The notes beneath the pieces were generated by a model that saw only the letters and a program-made list of their open reading frames with translations, was not told the origin of the DNA and did no database searches. Below, one piece after another: positions 8,116 to 18,012 of a stretch of 64,000 nt of DNA. The position numbers and the translations under genes are program-made. The stretch is taken from NCBI RefSeq assembly GCF_000423265.1, contig NZ_AUHQ01000009.1:1-64000 (forward strand). Direction: 5' to 3'. Position 1 is the stretch's first letter, and every line of letters starts with the position of its first letter. Source of the stretch: Ligilactobacillus saerimneri DSM 16049. GTDB lineage: Bacteria; Bacillota; Bacilli; Lactobacillales; Lactobacillaceae.

Positions 8116-9063
8116 ATGGACAAAATTTCATTGGAGCCAGCTGTTAGGACATTGTGCAGTGATGAGCGCCGACGCTTTATTCCCACAACAATTGGCATCC
8201 GTGCGCTACGTAAACGCCTGCAGATGCAGCAAGAAGGGCCGGTCTACCAGCATCCTGCTTCTTTTACAACCAAAAAGGTAGTGGTGCCAGGAAGAACCGA
8301 ACCCCTAAATATTCATTTTGTTTATCCACGGCAGCCTGCAACAACTCAACTCCCGGTATTATTTTATATCCATGGGGGACAGTTCATCACAGGTGACCTC
8401 CAAGTTTACAATAAGTTCATTCGGGAACTGGCAGTGAGAGCACAAGTAATGGTAGTTTTTCCCGAATACAGTTTAGCTCCTGAAGCACAGGCCCCTGATC
8501 AGATTAAGCAACTGCAACACGCCTTAGCTGCTTTACCTCAATTCGGCGAGGAATTTAACCTTGATTTAGAGCGGGTGATTATTGGGGCAGATGATGTGGG
8601 AGCTAAATTTGCTGCCCAATTAATTGCTGATCCGGGTATAAAGAAAGTTGCAATATACAAAATGGCATGGATTTGCCCGGTAACCAATTATAATTTTGAC
8701 ACAGCATCTTATTATGAATTTGCTGGTGGATATGATCTAACCAGGGAACAGATGAAATTTGCTTGGCGCCAATATCTAGGGCAGTTAACGGAGCAGCTAC
8801 CATTGCGGGAAATGCCACTGCGCTATTCTTCTGAACTCTTAGCGACTTTTCCAGAAACATTGATTATTACCGCTGAAGCTGACGTTGTTCGGGATGAAGG
8901 GGAAGCAATGGCCCGCAAGATGCGGGATGCAGGAGTTTCGGTAGCCCAAATCAGGATGCAAGGAACCATTCATAATTTTGTAATATACAATGAACTTGAT
9001 ATTACCAGTTCTTGTCGCTTGGCGATGAATGTTTTGGTTGATTGGATTAAAAAGAGAGGGTGA
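8116..9063 (+). CDS. Alpha/beta hydrolase-fold protein, HSL-like, nucleophile replaced
   Basis: About 315 residues of the hydrolase-fold-3 (hormone-sensitive lipase) family. The oxyanion motif HGG is at 86-88, the acid Asp256 in AEAD and the His286 in GTIHNF. The nucleophile elbow, normally GDSAGG, reads ADDVGA: Asp160 stands where Ser is expected, so ordinary serine esterase chemistry seems lost. ATG at 8110 is also possible, but GAAGG at 8105-8109 fits the ATG at 8116. The HAD gene downstream starts within a few bases of its stop, indicating one operon. Confidence 0.8.
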   Translation: MDKISLEPAVRTLCSDERRRFIPTTIGIRALRKRLQMQQEGPVYQHPASFTTKKVVVPGRTEPLNIHFVYPRQPATTQLPVLFYIHGGQFITGDLQVYNKFIRELAVRAQVMVVFPEYSLAPEAQAPDQIKQLQHALAALPQFGEEFNLDLERVIIGADDVGAKFAAQLIADPGIKKVAIYKMAWICPVTNYNFDTASYYEFAGGYDLTREQMKFAWRQYLGQLTEQLPLREMPLRYSSELLATFPETLIITAEADVVRDEGEAMARKMRDAGVSVAQIRMQGTIHNFVIYNELDITSSCRLAMNVLVDWIKKRG

Positions 9064-9071
9064 AAAAACGG

Positions 9072-9695
9072 ATGCAATATCGTGATTATTTCTGGGACTT
9101 TGATGGGAATTTGTATAATACATATCCTGTGATGACAACAGCCCTCCACCAAACTTTGGCTACTTGGGGGTTAGATGTTACAGAGGCTGAATTATACCAT
9201 GCGATGCGGCGGACATCAGTGGGGCAAACAATCAGATCGTATGCCCAGCAAGTACCGGTAACGGCAACCACAATTAGGCAAAAATATGCCACCATTGAAG
9301 CACCACAAATTGGGCAAGCCCGACCATTTCCCTATGTTAGGGAGGTATGCCAAGCGGTAGTCCAGGCTGGTGGCCGTAACTTTTTGTTGACCCACCGTAA
9401 TCAAGTCGCTAAGCAACTGTTAACCCGGGATCACTTGGTACAGTATTTTACAGACTTTGTAACAGGTGATGATGACTTCCCGCGTAAGCCAGACCCGGCT
9501 TCGTTGAATTACTTATGTACTAAGCATAATGTGGACCGCCATGCAGCGGTAATGGTAGGGGATCGGACATTAGATGTTGAAGCAGGTCACAATGCTGGTT
9601 TAGCAGGAATCTTGTTTGATTTTGATGACCTCATCGCAGACCATACAACTGCAGACCAGGTTATACACTGCTTCCGGGAATTGTTGGTGAATTAA
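9072..9695 (+). CDS. HAD-superfamily hydrolase, phosphoglycolate phosphatase-like
   Basis: About 207 residues with a helical cap. HAD motif I is DFDGNLYN (two nucleophile/acid Asp residues; the usual Thr after Gly is Asn), motif II LLTHRN, motif III Lys in FPRKPDP, and motif IV VGDRTLDVEAG. It probably hydrolyses a small phosphate ester; substrate unknown. GTG at 9060 overlaps the upstream stop, but the purine-rich GAGAGGG just before it better serves the ATG at 9072. Translationally linked to the upstream esterase-like gene. Confidence 0.82.
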   Translation: MQYRDYFWDFDGNLYNTYPVMTTALHQTLATWGLDVTEAELYHAMRRTSVGQTIRSYAQQVPVTATTIRQKYATIEAPQIGQARPFPYVREVCQAVVQAGGRNFLLTHRNQVAKQLLTRDHLVQYFTDFVTGDDDFPRKPDPASLNYLCTKHNVDRHAAVMVGDRTLDVEAGHNAGLAGILFDFDDLIADHTTADQVIHCFRELLVN

Positions 9696-9727
9696 AAAAG
9701 CAAATATTCATGCCATTATAGGGCAAA

Positions 9728-9763
9728 AAAGCCGGGTTAAATCCTTTGATTTAGCCCGGCTTT
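9728..9763. terminator. Bidirectional terminator
   Basis: AAAGCCGGGTTAAATC pairs with GATTTAGCCCGGCTTT (one G-U) around a short CTTT loop, with A and T tracts on the two sides. It separates the HAD gene from the convergent membrane-protein gene. Confidence 0.85.
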
Positions 9764-9767
9764 CATA

Positions 9768-10259
9768 TTATTTTCTCTTAGCTAGTGTGCTCGCTTGCTT
9801 AATATTTTTCGGATTGGCTGCAACAGTTGAATAGGGGCCGGCAGCGATCAGGCGACCGTGGTCGTGCGTCAAAGCAAAGACATAGGTCTTATTAACGAGT
9901 GGAAATTGGTCGTTATGATAAAGATAGACACTCCCAGTTTGGGGATTGCGACCACCTTTTTTAGCAATAATTACGCTCTGTGGTAGTTTTGTGGCAGTGA
10001 GGTTTTGCTTAACCCGTAAGCGAAAAACAGTGGTTGGAATGCCCTTGGAGGTGGTGGTTTTAACTTGTTGTTTGACCTGGGCGACTAGCAAAACATCAGC
10101 GTGCTGAAACTTACTTTGCTGACTTATTTTGGGGCTACTTAGGTACTTGGTTTGCGGACGGCTACGCGTATAGATTGTCATCCCAGTGATCACTACCAGC
10201 AAAACTAATGCACCGATTAAACCATATAAGAAATAGCGTTGCTTTTTACGTGTATCCAT
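9768..10259 (-). CDS. Membrane-anchored protein of unknown function
   Basis: 163 residues: a short basic N-terminus, one membrane helix (about 11-30), then a basic, probably beta-rich extracytoplasmic domain with the segment GRNPQTGSVYLYHNDQFPLV and a Lys-rich tail. I do not recognise the family. It lies five bases downstream of the wall amidase gene on the same strand, so co-transcription and a surface location are likely. No catalytic motif is evident. Confidence 0.7.
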   Translation of the reverse strand: MDTRKKQRYFLYGLIGALVLLVVITGMTIYTRSRPQTKYLSSPKISQQSKFQHADVLLVAQVKQQVKTTTSKGIPTTVFRLRVKQNLTATKLPQSVIIAKKGGRNPQTGSVYLYHNDQFPLVNKTYVFALTHDHGRLIAAGPYSTVAANPKNIKQASTLAKRK

Positions 10260-10264
10260 TATTC

Positions 10265-11116
10265 CTACTCCTGTTCAAAAAATTTGGCGATTCCAGTAGT
10301 CATTTCTGTTGTAACTTGGTCTTGGTAGGTAGTTGACCTGATTTTTTTGAAATCTTTTTTAGTATTGATATAACCCAATTCATTGAGAACGGCAGGGACG
10401 GTATTGTCCCGAATTACTAGGTAGTCTCCAAATTCAACCCCTTTATTATCTAACCCGTGGGGGTTGAGACTACTATTAATATCTTTGGCTAAACGATAAG
10501 AAGCTCCTTGGTGATAATAATAAGTAGTAAAACCTGATCCTTGGTTTTCGTCTGGCGAAGAATCAAAGTGGAAGCTGATGAAGGCATCGGCATGGACCCG
10601 TTCAGCTAAAGCAGGGCGGGCGGCCAAGCCAACAAAAGAGTCATTCTTACGGGTCATATAAACCTTGGCTCCCTGGGCTTCGAGTTTATCAGCCAGTTTT
10701 TGCGCAAAAATCAGAGTATATTTTTTTTCTTGCTTACCACTGATCGAGAGGGCCCCTGAATCACTACCACCGTGCCCAGCGTCAATTACAATAGTAGCCT
10801 GAGAAAGTTTAGTGACGGGGTTAGGTTGTGAAAAATACCAATCAGCAATCCAGCCTGTTTTATGGTCAGGCGTTCGGACCTGTTTCCAGTGATATTTGCT
10901 CCGGATAACTGCTACCCGGGCGTTAGGTTGGAGGGAAGTGATTTTTTTGTATTCAATCCCTGGACCAGAGCGCACATTAACTGCCTGGGTTACCACTTGC
11001 TTATGGGTATAAAGATACGTTCTTCCCCCTACAACCACGAGGAGGATTACGATGATTCCCCAAAGAACTTTGAGATGGTTGGGGATAGTCTTATCAAAAT
11101 GACGCGCGTGTTTCAT
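10265..11116 (-). CDS. N-acetylmuramoyl-L-alanine amidase with SH3b domain
   Basis: About 283 residues: a membrane helix (about 17-37), an SH3b wall-binding domain (about 43-95, AVNVRSGPG) and an Amidase_3 domain (about 107-280). Zinc ligands are visible as His in DAGHGG, Glu in KQEKKY and His in SFHFDSS; the catalytic Glu is in LNELGY. It cleaves the bond between N-acetylmuramate and L-alanine in peptidoglycan, acting outside the membrane. A TTG two codons earlier is possible, but ATG at 11116 follows AGAGG at a good distance. Probably in one transcript with the membrane-protein gene downstream. Confidence 0.9.
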   Translation of the reverse strand: MKHARHFDKTIPNHLKVLWGIIVILLVVVGGRTYLYTHKQVVTQAVNVRSGPGIEYKKITSLQPNARVAVIRSKYHWKQVRTPDHKTGWIADWYFSQPNPVTKLSQATIVIDAGHGGSDSGALSISGKQEKKYTLIFAQKLADKLEAQGAKVYMTRKNDSFVGLAARPALAERVHADAFISFHFDSSPDENQGSGFTTYYYHQGASYRLAKDINSSLNPHGLDNKGVEFGDYLVIRDNTVPAVLNELGYINTKKDFKKIRSTTYQDQVTTEMTTGIAKFFEQE

Positions 11117-11321
11117 TATCAATCAGCCTCTAAAATCAAATTCTAATAAATATTGTAACAAAGTTAAGCCGGCAAACTCTAGCTATTATTATACGCAGAC
11201 TTAAATGCTATATAAAAAACAATTAAAACGGACGGCACACTTTTTAGGGTTCAAGAAGAGCCTGCCGGTTACCGAGTGAGCGAATAAGCCTAAAACTTTT
11301 GCGGAAATTCATAGGTGTGGC
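11117..11321. other. Intergenic region between divergent amidase and hisS
   Basis: No coding frame of note. It should hold the amidase promoter on the minus strand. A short GC-rich stretch near 11260-11285 could pair locally, but I recognise no known RNA upstream of the hisS promoter. Confidence 0.35.
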
Positions 11322-11350
11322 TTGACTTTGCAATATGAGCAAAGTATTCT
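11322..11350 (+). promoter_or_regulatory. Promoter of the hisS-aspS transcript
   Basis: TTGACT at 11322-11327, then exactly 17 bases, then TATTCT at 11345-11350: a strong vegetative promoter placed just upstream of the T-box leader. Confidence 0.75.
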
Positions 11351-11364
11351 TAAATAAAGAATAT

Positions 11365-11577
11365 TGAACCGGAAATGAGAGATGAGTAGGTGGCTGAAAG
11401 CCTTTAGCGAGTGAACGTTGGTGGGAGGTTCATGGTGATAGGTCATTGAAGACACTTTCTAGGTGCATACTTGTTGAAAGTATGCCGTCAGCGACGTTAC
11501 CCTGAAGAAAAAAGTTAAGGTGGTACCGTGCAGTTTGCGCCCTTGCTGGTCGTTTTGAGACTAGTGAGGGCTTTTTT
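11365..11577 (+). ncRNA. T-box leader controlling hisS-aspS
   Basis: The conserved T-box core AAGGTGGTACCGTG lies at 11517-11530. It is followed by a terminator, GCCCTTGCTGGTC pairing with GACTAGTGAGGGC (three wobble pairs), then TTTTTT at 11539-11577. Stem I is in the upstream 130 bases. The likely specifier is GACAC at 11451-11455, which reads GAC (Asp) and, shifted by two, CAC (His), matching the two enzymes downstream. Uncharged tRNA would favour the antiterminator and read-through. The 5' limit is approximate. Confidence 0.9.
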
Positions 11578-11613
11578 ATTCCGGCGTTAAAGCATAAGGA
11601 GGAACTGGTTATT

Positions 11614-12906
11614 ATGAAGAGATATCAACGACCTAAGGGAACAGCCGACATTGTCCCTGGGGAATCCGAAAAATGGCAATATGTTGAAGCCAAAGCCCGG
11701 GAGGTGTTTGCCCACTACCGTTATCATGAAATTCGCACACCTATTTTTGAAAATTATGACGTGTTTGCGCGGACATCCGGGGATACATCTGACATTGTTA
11801 CCAAGGAAATGTATGATTTCCACGATAAAGGTGACCGCCACGTTGCCCTGCGTCCGGAAGGAACAGCTGGTGTTGTTCGGGCTTTCATCGAAAATAAATT
11901 CTTTGGCCCAGAAGTACCGAAGCCATTCAAGGTGTTCTACATGGGACCAATGTTTCGCTATGAACGGCCCCAGTCCGGTCGGATGCGACAATTTCATCAA
12001 ATTGGGGTTGAAGCATTTGGGTCTGATGCCCCAGCTTTGGATGTTGAAGTTATTGCAATGGCAGTTGATTACCTCAAACAGTTAGGTTTAACTGACCTCA
12101 AAGTGACGATCAACAGTTTGGGTGATGCTGAATCGCGGGCAGCTTACCGGCAAGCTTTGTTAGATTATTTAGAACCATTAGCTGAACAATTAAGTCCAGA
12201 TTCACAGGCGCGGTTACACAAAAACCCCTTGCGGATTTTGGATAGTAAGGATGATCAAGATCAAGACATCATTGCCCATGCCCCGTCAATTCTTGACTAC
12301 CTCACACCGGCTGCAACTGAACACTTGACAGTTGTTAAGCAGTTATTGGACCAACTGGGAATCGAATATGTAATTGATTCTGAGATGGTCCGGGGGTTGG
12401 ACTACTACAACCACACTATTTTTGAAATCATGAGTAACTCGCAAGCCTTTGGTGGCAAGTGGACAACTGTTTGTGCCGGGGGTCGTTACAGTGGCTTAGT
12501 AGCGGAACTAGGCGGTCCCGATATTGCTGGGGTTGGCTTCGGTTTAGGAGTTGAACGGTTGTTATTGGTATTAGAAGCAGAAGACAAGCAGTTAACTGCG
12601 CCAGATCCATTAGATGCTTATGTTGTTGGTATTGGCAACAGCGCTGAAGTCAACACTGCGTCATTGGTTGTAGTGCAAGCACTACGGCAGCAAGGATACA
12701 ATGCTGAACGGGATTATTTGAACAAAAAGCCTAAGGCCCAGTTCAAAACCGCTAATAAACTAGGGGCCCGTTATACTGTAACTATTGGCGAAGCCGAATT
12801 AGCTAACCACCAGGTGAACGTTAAGGATATGGTTGCCAACCAAGAAATCACTGTGCCGTTGGCTACTATCACAAACGATTTTAAGAGCATTAGTGCCAAG
12901 TTTTAG
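11614..12906 (+). CDS. hisS: Histidine--tRNA ligase
   Basis: 430 residues, the usual bacterial HisRS length. Class II motifs are visible: motif 2 [20 protein letters not shown] near 112-131, the His-binding loop [11 protein letters not shown] near 262, motif 3 [13 protein letters not shown] near 308, and a C-terminal anticodon-binding domain (about 335-425). It charges tRNA-His in the cytoplasm. The ribosome site AAGGAGGAA precedes the ATG. First gene of a two-gene transcript with aspS, under the T-box. Confidence 0.97.
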   Translation: MKRYQRPKGTADIVPGESEKWQYVEAKAREVFAHYRYHEIRTPIFENYDVFARTSGDTSDIVTKEMYDFHDKGDRHVALRPEGTAGVVRAFIENKFFGPEVPKPFKVFYMGPMFRYERPQSGRMRQFHQIGVEAFGSDAPALDVEVIAMAVDYLKQLGLTDLKVTINSLGDAESRAAYRQALLDYLEPLAEQLSPDSQARLHKNPLRILDSKDDQDQDIIAHAPSILDYLTPAATEHLTVVKQLLDQLGIEYVIDSEMVRGLDYYNHTIFEIMSNSQAFGGKWTTVCAGGRYSGLVAELGGPDIAGVGFGLGVERLLLVLEAEDKQLTAPDPLDAYVVGIGNSAEVNTASLVVVQALRQQGYNAERDYLNKKPKAQFKTANKLGARYTVTIGEAELANHQVNVKDMVANQEITVPLATITNDFKSISAKF

Positions 12907-12924
12907 TTAAGAAGGAGAAGTACT

Positions 12925-14691
12925 ATGAAACGAACAACATACTGTGGCTTAGTCGATGAGTCATATATTGGTCAAGAAGTAACCCTCAAGGGTTGGGTGC
13001 AAAAACGACGGAGCTTGGGGAACCTGATTTTCGTTGACTTGCGGGACATTGATGGAATTGTCCAACTAGTATTTAGCCAGGAATTTGGTCCTGATGCACT
13101 TGCAGTTGCTGAAAAATTACGGAGTGAATATGTGATTGAAGCTCACGGCCGGGTAGTAGCCCGGGGCGAAGGGGCGATCAATCCTGACATGAAGACAGGG
13201 AAAGTTGAAGTTGAAGTTACTGCTGTCACTGTATTGAATGAAGCTAAGGTAACACCATTTAACATTCAAGATGATATTGATGCTTCTGATGACCTGCGGT
13301 TGAAATACCGTTACTTAGATTTACGGCGGCCAGAAATGCAAAAGGGATTATTGATTCGGAACCGGATCACCCAGGCGGTTCACAGTTACTTAGATGAAAA
13401 TCACTTTATTGATATTGAAACCCCGAACTTGACCCGGTCTACTCCGGAAGGGGCGCGGGATTATTTGGTACCATCGCGGGTATATCCAGGTACATTCTAT
13501 GCCTTACCTCAATCACCACAGTTGTTTAAGCAATTGCTGATGGGGGCAGGGTTTGACCGGTATTATCAAATTGCCCGTTGTTTCCGGGATGAAGACTTGC
13601 GGGGGGACCGGCAACCAGAATTCACTCAGATCGATATGGAAACTTCCTTCATGGACCAAGATGAAATTATGGAAATGACGGAAGGTTTATTGAAGCGGGT
13701 CATGAAAGAAGCAGTTAACTATGATTTAGCTGATCCAATTCCGCGGATTACTTGGGATGAAGCTATGGACCGCTTTGGTTCAGATAAACCAGATATCCGG
13801 TTTGACATGGAGCTCAAAGATGTTGCAGCTGCCGTTCAAGGTGCTGGTTTCCGGGTCTTTGATGCCACATTAGATAATGGTGGTCAGGTCAAAGCGATTG
13901 CGGTTCCTGGTGGTGCTGACCACTACTCCCGTAAGAAGATTGAAGAAAAGCAAGAATACATCAAGCGGTTTGGGGCTAAGGGCCTAGCCTGGATAAAAGT
14001 TACTGCTGACGGTTTCTCCGGTCCAATCGCTAAGTTCTTTGCTGATGATCGGGTAGCTGCGATTAAAGAAGCTACTGGTGCCCAAGTTGGTGACTTGTTA
14101 TTGTTTGTTGCCGACAGTCGCAAAGTGGTTGCGGATGCACTGGGTTATTTGCGGACAAGCATTGCCAAGGAATTGGGCATGATTGATGAATCAAAGTTTG
14201 CTTTTGTTTGGGTAGTAGATTGGCCATTGTTTGAATACAGTGAAGACTTCCAACGTTATATTGCTGCCCACCACCCGTTCACTATGCCAAATGAAGAAGA
14301 TATCCCGCTGTTGGCTACTGATCCCCACAAGTGCCATGCCCAAAGTTACGATATCGTATTGAATGGGTATGAGCTGGGGGGCGGTTCAATCCGTATTCAT
14401 AAGCGTGAGATCCAAGAAGCAATGTTCAAGGCTTTAGGGTTCACTAAGGAAAAGGCTGCTGACCGCTTTGGTTGGTTTATGGACGCGTTGGACTACGGCT
14501 TCCCTCCGCATGGTGGTTTGGCTATCGGCTTGGATCGGTTTGCGATGCTGTTGTCCCATAAGGAAAATATTCGGGAAGTAATTGCCTTCCCTAAGAATTC
14601 CAAGGCAACTGAACCATTGACCCATGCGCCAAGTGAAGTTGATCCTAAGCAATTAGACGAATTGCACATCGCTACAGTTGAACAAGACTAA
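12925..14691 (+). CDS. aspS: Aspartate--tRNA ligase
   Basis: 588 residues in the bacterial arrangement: OB-fold anticodon domain (1-105), class II catalytic core with motif 2 [18 protein letters not shown] near 217, inserted GAD domain (about 300-410), and motif 3 [12 protein letters not shown] near 530. It charges tRNA-Asp. It starts 18 bases after hisS with AAGGAGAAG as ribosome site, so it shares the T-box control. Whether it also misacylates tRNA-Asn (relevant if no asnS exists) cannot be told here. Confidence 0.97.
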   Translation: MKRTTYCGLVDESYIGQEVTLKGWVQKRRSLGNLIFVDLRDIDGIVQLVFSQEFGPDALAVAEKLRSEYVIEAHGRVVARGEGAINPDMKTGKVEVEVTAVTVLNEAKVTPFNIQDDIDASDDLRLKYRYLDLRRPEMQKGLLIRNRITQAVHSYLDENHFIDIETPNLTRSTPEGARDYLVPSRVYPGTFYALPQSPQLFKQLLMGAGFDRYYQIARCFRDEDLRGDRQPEFTQIDMETSFMDQDEIMEMTEGLLKRVMKEAVNYDLADPIPRITWDEAMDRFGSDKPDIRFDMELKDVAAAVQGAGFRVFDATLDNGGQVKAIAVPGGADHYSRKKIEEKQEYIKRFGAKGLAWIKVTADGFSGPIAKFFADDRVAAIKEATGAQVGDLLLFVADSRKVVADALGYLRTSIAKELGMIDESKFAFVWVVDWPLFEYSEDFQRYIAAHHPFTMPNEEDIPLLATDPHKCHAQSYDIVLNGYELGGGSIRIHKREIQEAMFKALGFTKEKAADRFGWFMDALDYGFPPHGGLAIGLDRFAMLLSHKENIREVIAFPKNSKATEPLTHAPSEVDPKQLDELHIATVEQD

Positions 14692-14700
14692 AAGATAAAA

Positions 14701-14722
14701 GTCGGCTGCGAGCCGGCTTTTT
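14701..14722 (+). terminator. Terminator of hisS-aspS
   Basis: GTCGGCT-GCG-AGCCGGC with one G-U pair, then TTTTT, ten bases after the aspS stop. Confidence 0.8.
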
Positions 14723-14742
14723 CTATATCATTATGGGGATAG

Positions 14743-14771
14743 TTGCTAGCAAATTAGCACCATATTATAAT
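14743..14771 (+). promoter_or_regulatory. Promoter of lepA
   Basis: TTGCTA, 17 bases, TATAAT at 14766-14771, 35 bases before the lepA start. Confidence 0.7.
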
Positions 14772-14806
14772 AGAGAATAGAATTTATGAGAAAGTAGGAA
14801 TTCTGG

Positions 14807-16642
14807 ATGGATTTAAAAGAAATGCAGGATCGCCAGCAACATACACGTAATTTTTCGATAGTGGCACACATTGATCATGGTAAATCAACGCTTGCCGATC
14901 GAATTTTGGAACTAACTGATACTGTTTCAAAACGGGAAATGAAAAACCAATTATTGGATTCGATGGACCTGGAACGGGAACGGGGAATCACGATCAAGCT
15001 CAACGCCGTGGAACTGCACTATCAAGCTAAAGATGGAGAAACGTATATTTTCCACTTGATTGATACTCCCGGTCACGTCGATTTCACGTATGAAGTATCC
15101 CGGTCACTGGCAGCGTGTGAAGGGGCTGTATTGGTAGTTGATGCTGCGCAAGGGGTTGAAGCCCAAACTTTGGCCAATGTGTACTTGGCATTGGATGATG
15201 ATTTGGAAATCTTACCGGTTATCAACAAGATTGACCTGCCTTCAGCCCAACCAGAGGTCGTCAAGCAAGAAATCGAAGACGTGATTGGCCTCGATGGGGA
15301 TGACGCTGTTTGCACCAGTGCGAAGACAGGAATGGGGGTCGATGAATTACTCGAGAAAATCGTCCAAGAAGTCCCAGCTCCAAGTGGGGACCTTGAAGCG
15401 CCCCTAAAAGCGTTGATCTTTGATTCGATCTATGATGATTACCGTGGTGTGGTTCTCAGTGTTCGGGTCGTTGATGGGACAGTTAAGGCCGGCGATCGGA
15501 TTAAGTTGATGAACAGTGGGGCAGAATACGAAGTAACTGAAGTTGGGGTGAACTCACCTAAGCCACTGAAACGGGACATCTTGATTGCAGGGGATGTTGG
15601 TTATATCACTGCTAGTATCAAGGATATCCAAGATACCCGGGTGGGGGATACGGTTACTAATGCGGACCACCCAACAGATAAGCCGTTAGCTGGTTACCGC
15701 GAAATGAACCCTATGGTATATGCTGGGCTGTACCCAACTGACAACGCTAAATACAATGATTTACGGGAAGCATTGGAGAAATTACAGTTAAACGATGCGG
15801 CCTTAGAATTTGAACCGGAAACTTCTCAGGCCCTAGGCTTTGGGTTCCGGTGTGGGTTCTTGGGGTTGCTGCATATGGATGTGATCCAGGAACGTTTGGA
15901 AAGAGAATTCAACATGGACTTGATTACCACTGCTCCTTCGGTAACCTACGATGTTGAACTAACCAACGGCGAGCATAAACAAGTATCGAATCCATCAGAA
16001 ATGCCTGAAGTTTCTGCTATTAGGGAGATCAATGAACCGGTTGTGAAGGCAACTATTATGGTGCCGAACGATTATGTAGGGCCAGTTATGGAACTGTGCC
16101 AGCGTAAGCGGGGTGTTTTCGATACGATGGAATACTTAGATGACTCCCGGGTCAATGTGATCTACCATATTCCATTGTCAGAAATTATTTTTGATTTCTT
16201 TGATAAGTTGAAGTCTGGAACCCGGGGATATGCTTCGTTGGACTACGAATTGGATGGCTATCGGCCAAGCGATCTGGTCAAGATCGACATTTTACTCAAT
16301 TCCGACAAAGTGGATGCTTTGAGTTTTATTTCTCACCGGCAATTTGCCCAGGAACGGGCTCGGGTGATCACACGGAAACTCAAGGATATTATTCCGCGGC
16401 AAAACTTTGAAATTCCAATCCAAGCAGCGATTGGAGCCAAGATTATTTCACGAACTAATATCAAGGCTTACCGGAAGGATGTTACTGCGCGGATCCATAC
16501 GGGGGACCCTGACCGGCGGGCCAAGCTTTTAGATAAGCAAAAACGGGGGAAGAAGCGGATGAAGGCTGTGGGGACTGTTGAAGTGCCACAGGCGGCCTTT
16601 ATGGCAGTTCTCAAGACAGACGAAGAAATTGAAGGACGTTAG
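14807..16642 (+). CDS. lepA: Elongation factor 4 (LepA)
   Basis: 611 residues, with the EF-G-like order lacking domain IV and carrying the LepA C-terminal domain. G1 is AHIDHGKST (about 20-28), G3 DTPGHVDF, G4 NKIDLP, and the CTD holds [20 protein letters not shown] near 505. It is a ribosome-associated GTPase implicated in back-translocation and initiation or 30S maturation under stress. Monocistronic, with its own promoter; downstream lies a repeat element and terminator. Confidence 0.97.
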   Translation: MDLKEMQDRQQHTRNFSIVAHIDHGKSTLADRILELTDTVSKREMKNQLLDSMDLERERGITIKLNAVELHYQAKDGETYIFHLIDTPGHVDFTYEVSRSLAACEGAVLVVDAAQGVEAQTLANVYLALDDDLEILPVINKIDLPSAQPEVVKQEIEDVIGLDGDDAVCTSAKTGMGVDELLEKIVQEVPAPSGDLEAPLKALIFDSIYDDYRGVVLSVRVVDGTVKAGDRIKLMNSGAEYEVTEVGVNSPKPLKRDILIAGDVGYITASIKDIQDTRVGDTVTNADHPTDKPLAGYREMNPMVYAGLYPTDNAKYNDLREALEKLQLNDAALEFEPETSQALGFGFRCGFLGLLHMDVIQERLEREFNMDLITTAPSVTYDVELTNGEHKQVSNPSEMPEVSAIREINEPVVKATIMVPNDYVGPVMELCQRKRGVFDTMEYLDDSRVNVIYHIPLSEIIFDFFDKLKSGTRGYASLDYELDGYRPSDLVKIDILLNSDKVDALSFISHRQFAQERARVITRKLKDIIPRQNFEIPIQAAIGAKIISRTNIKAYRKDVTARIHTGDPDRRAKLLDKQKRGKKRMKAVGTVEVPQAAFMAVLKTDEEIEGR

Positions 16643-16669
16643 TTCGTGATGAACTAACAGAAAGTAAGC

Positions 16670-16772
16670 GGAAAATAATTTTGTAGCCAGCCGTTGCACT
16701 AAGCGCGGATGATAGTTGCGCAAAATGCGACGGTCTTTGCGCGTACTTAGACTAGATTTTTAGTTATTTTCC
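16670..16772 (+). repeat. Structured intergenic repeat, copy B
   Basis: Perfect 9-bp closing stem GGAAAATAA/TTATTTTCC. Inside, CCGTTGC (16691) can pair with GCGACGG (16727) and CTAAGCGCG (16699) with CGCG-TA-CTTAG (16740): a crossing order, as in copy A. CCAG-n-CGTT, CTAAGC and AGTTGC are shared with copy A at matching positions. It sits 28 bases after the lepA stop and leads into GTTATCTG and a GCTGGTGA terminator. Confidence 0.6.
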
Positions 16773-16810
16773 CTGTTATCTGTGAAACATTATTAGTCAA
16801 TAAAGATCGA

Positions 16811-16847
16811 AGCTGGTGAAAAGATGCTGTTTTCTCACCGGCTTTTT
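16811..16847 (+). terminator. Terminator of lepA, GCTGGTGA family
   Basis: AGCTGGTGA...TCACCGGCT followed by TTTTTG. Its loop (AAGATGCTG) resembles the loop of the hairpin at 7.05 kb read on the minus strand (AAGATTCTG), indicating common ancestry. The rest of the gap to yitT (16848-17012) shows no gene. Confidence 0.8.
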
Positions 16848-17012
16848 GTATAGCTTCGGACCATAATAGAACTTGAAGCTGGGGCTAAATTAGCAATTCG
16901 ATTAGAAAAAAATTTAGATTTAAAGTGAACGGGGAATTGCACTTTTATAATTGTTGGTTCCATGTTAGAATAACGGAATTAAAAGGAATTATCGGTTTAA
17001 GGAGATATACAA

Positions 17013-17885
17013 ATGGATGAACTCCAGAAGATTTGGAAAAGACACCAGCTGGTTGCGCGCGCTTCGACAGCCTTTATTTATGGGATTTTAGTGGCGATTG
17101 CCATGAACTTTTTTTGGGACCCGGGGAAGATTTATTCTTCGGGGATCACAGGGTTAGCACAGTTGATTGCAACATTAACCGCCCATACCCCGATTCACCT
17201 CTCAGCAGCCCTGATGTTGTTTGTGTTGAATGTTCCTCTTTTTGTCCTATCATGGCGGGCAATTGGCCACCGGTTTACGTTCTTTACTATTTTGGCAGTT
17301 GTGTTCTCAAGTATTATGATCAAAACGATTCATCCGGTTACCCTGACTAATGATCCAATCATCTGTGCGATCTTTGGTGGGGCGGTAAACGGCTTTGGGA
17401 CCGGGACTTGTCTCAAGAATGGGATCTCGACTGGGGGATTGGATATTTTAGGTTTGACCCTACGGAAGCGAACGGGAAAAAGTATTGGGACCATTAATAT
17501 CATTTTTAATGCTTTTATCGTTTTATCAGCTGGGGCAATGTACGGCTGGCCGCACGCCTTTTATTCGGCTATTGGTTTGATCGTCAACGCTAAGGTAATT
17601 GACATGGTTTATACCCAGCAACAAAAGATGCAGGTCATGATTGTCACGACACGGCCCAACAGTGTGATTGACTGTATTCAAAACCATATTCGGCGTGGAA
17701 TTACCATTGTTCATGGTGCTGAAGGGGCATACCGGCATGACAAGAAGACAATCCTGTTTACGGTTGTTTCACGGTATGAACAATATGAATTAAAAAAGGC
17801 AATGCAGGAGTCTGATCCGCATGCCTTTGTAAGTATTACTGAAAATGTCCATATTATGGGACATTTCTATGAACCGGAACCATAG
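17013..17885 (+). CDS. YitT family membrane protein
   Basis: 290 residues: five to six membrane helices in the first 200 residues (family signature near GTGTCLKNGISTGGLDILGL), then a soluble C-terminal DUF2179 domain (about 215-275) ending in VSITENVHIMGHF. Members of this family are widespread in Firmicutes and lack a firmly proven function. AAGGAGAT at 16999-17006 fits the ATG. Monocistronic. Confidence 0.88.
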   Translation: MDELQKIWKRHQLVARASTAFIYGILVAIAMNFFWDPGKIYSSGITGLAQLIATLTAHTPIHLSAALMLFVLNVPLFVLSWRAIGHRFTFFTILAVVFSSIMIKTIHPVTLTNDPIICAIFGGAVNGFGTGTCLKNGISTGGLDILGLTLRKRTGKSIGTINIIFNAFIVLSAGAMYGWPHAFYSAIGLIVNAKVIDMVYTQQQKMQVMIVTTRPNSVIDCIQNHIRRGITIVHGAEGAYRHDKKTILFTVVSRYEQYELKKAMQESDPHAFVSITENVHIMGHFYEPEP

Positions 17886-17968
17886 GAGTACATAGTTTTT
17901 GCCTCCCGGTATTTTAGGCTCAGCAATAAAAGCCCAGTACGATAATTTATAAAAAATTAGCAAGGGAG

Positions 17969-18012
17969 TGTCCTACACTATTAGTCAGTCTAATATTTGT
18001 AGGGCATTTTTT
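17969..18012 (+). terminator. Terminator after yitT
   Basis: TGTCCTACA pairs with TGTAGGGCA (one G-U), followed by TTTTTT. From 18013 to 18227 I see no convincing gene, only a short frame containing MACMWC that lacks a ribosome site. Confidence 0.75.

Noticed and set aside
10862-11146. 94-codon frame antisense to the amidase gene
   Set aside because: Lies fully against a clear SH3b/amidase coding region and lacks a ribosome site or family features.
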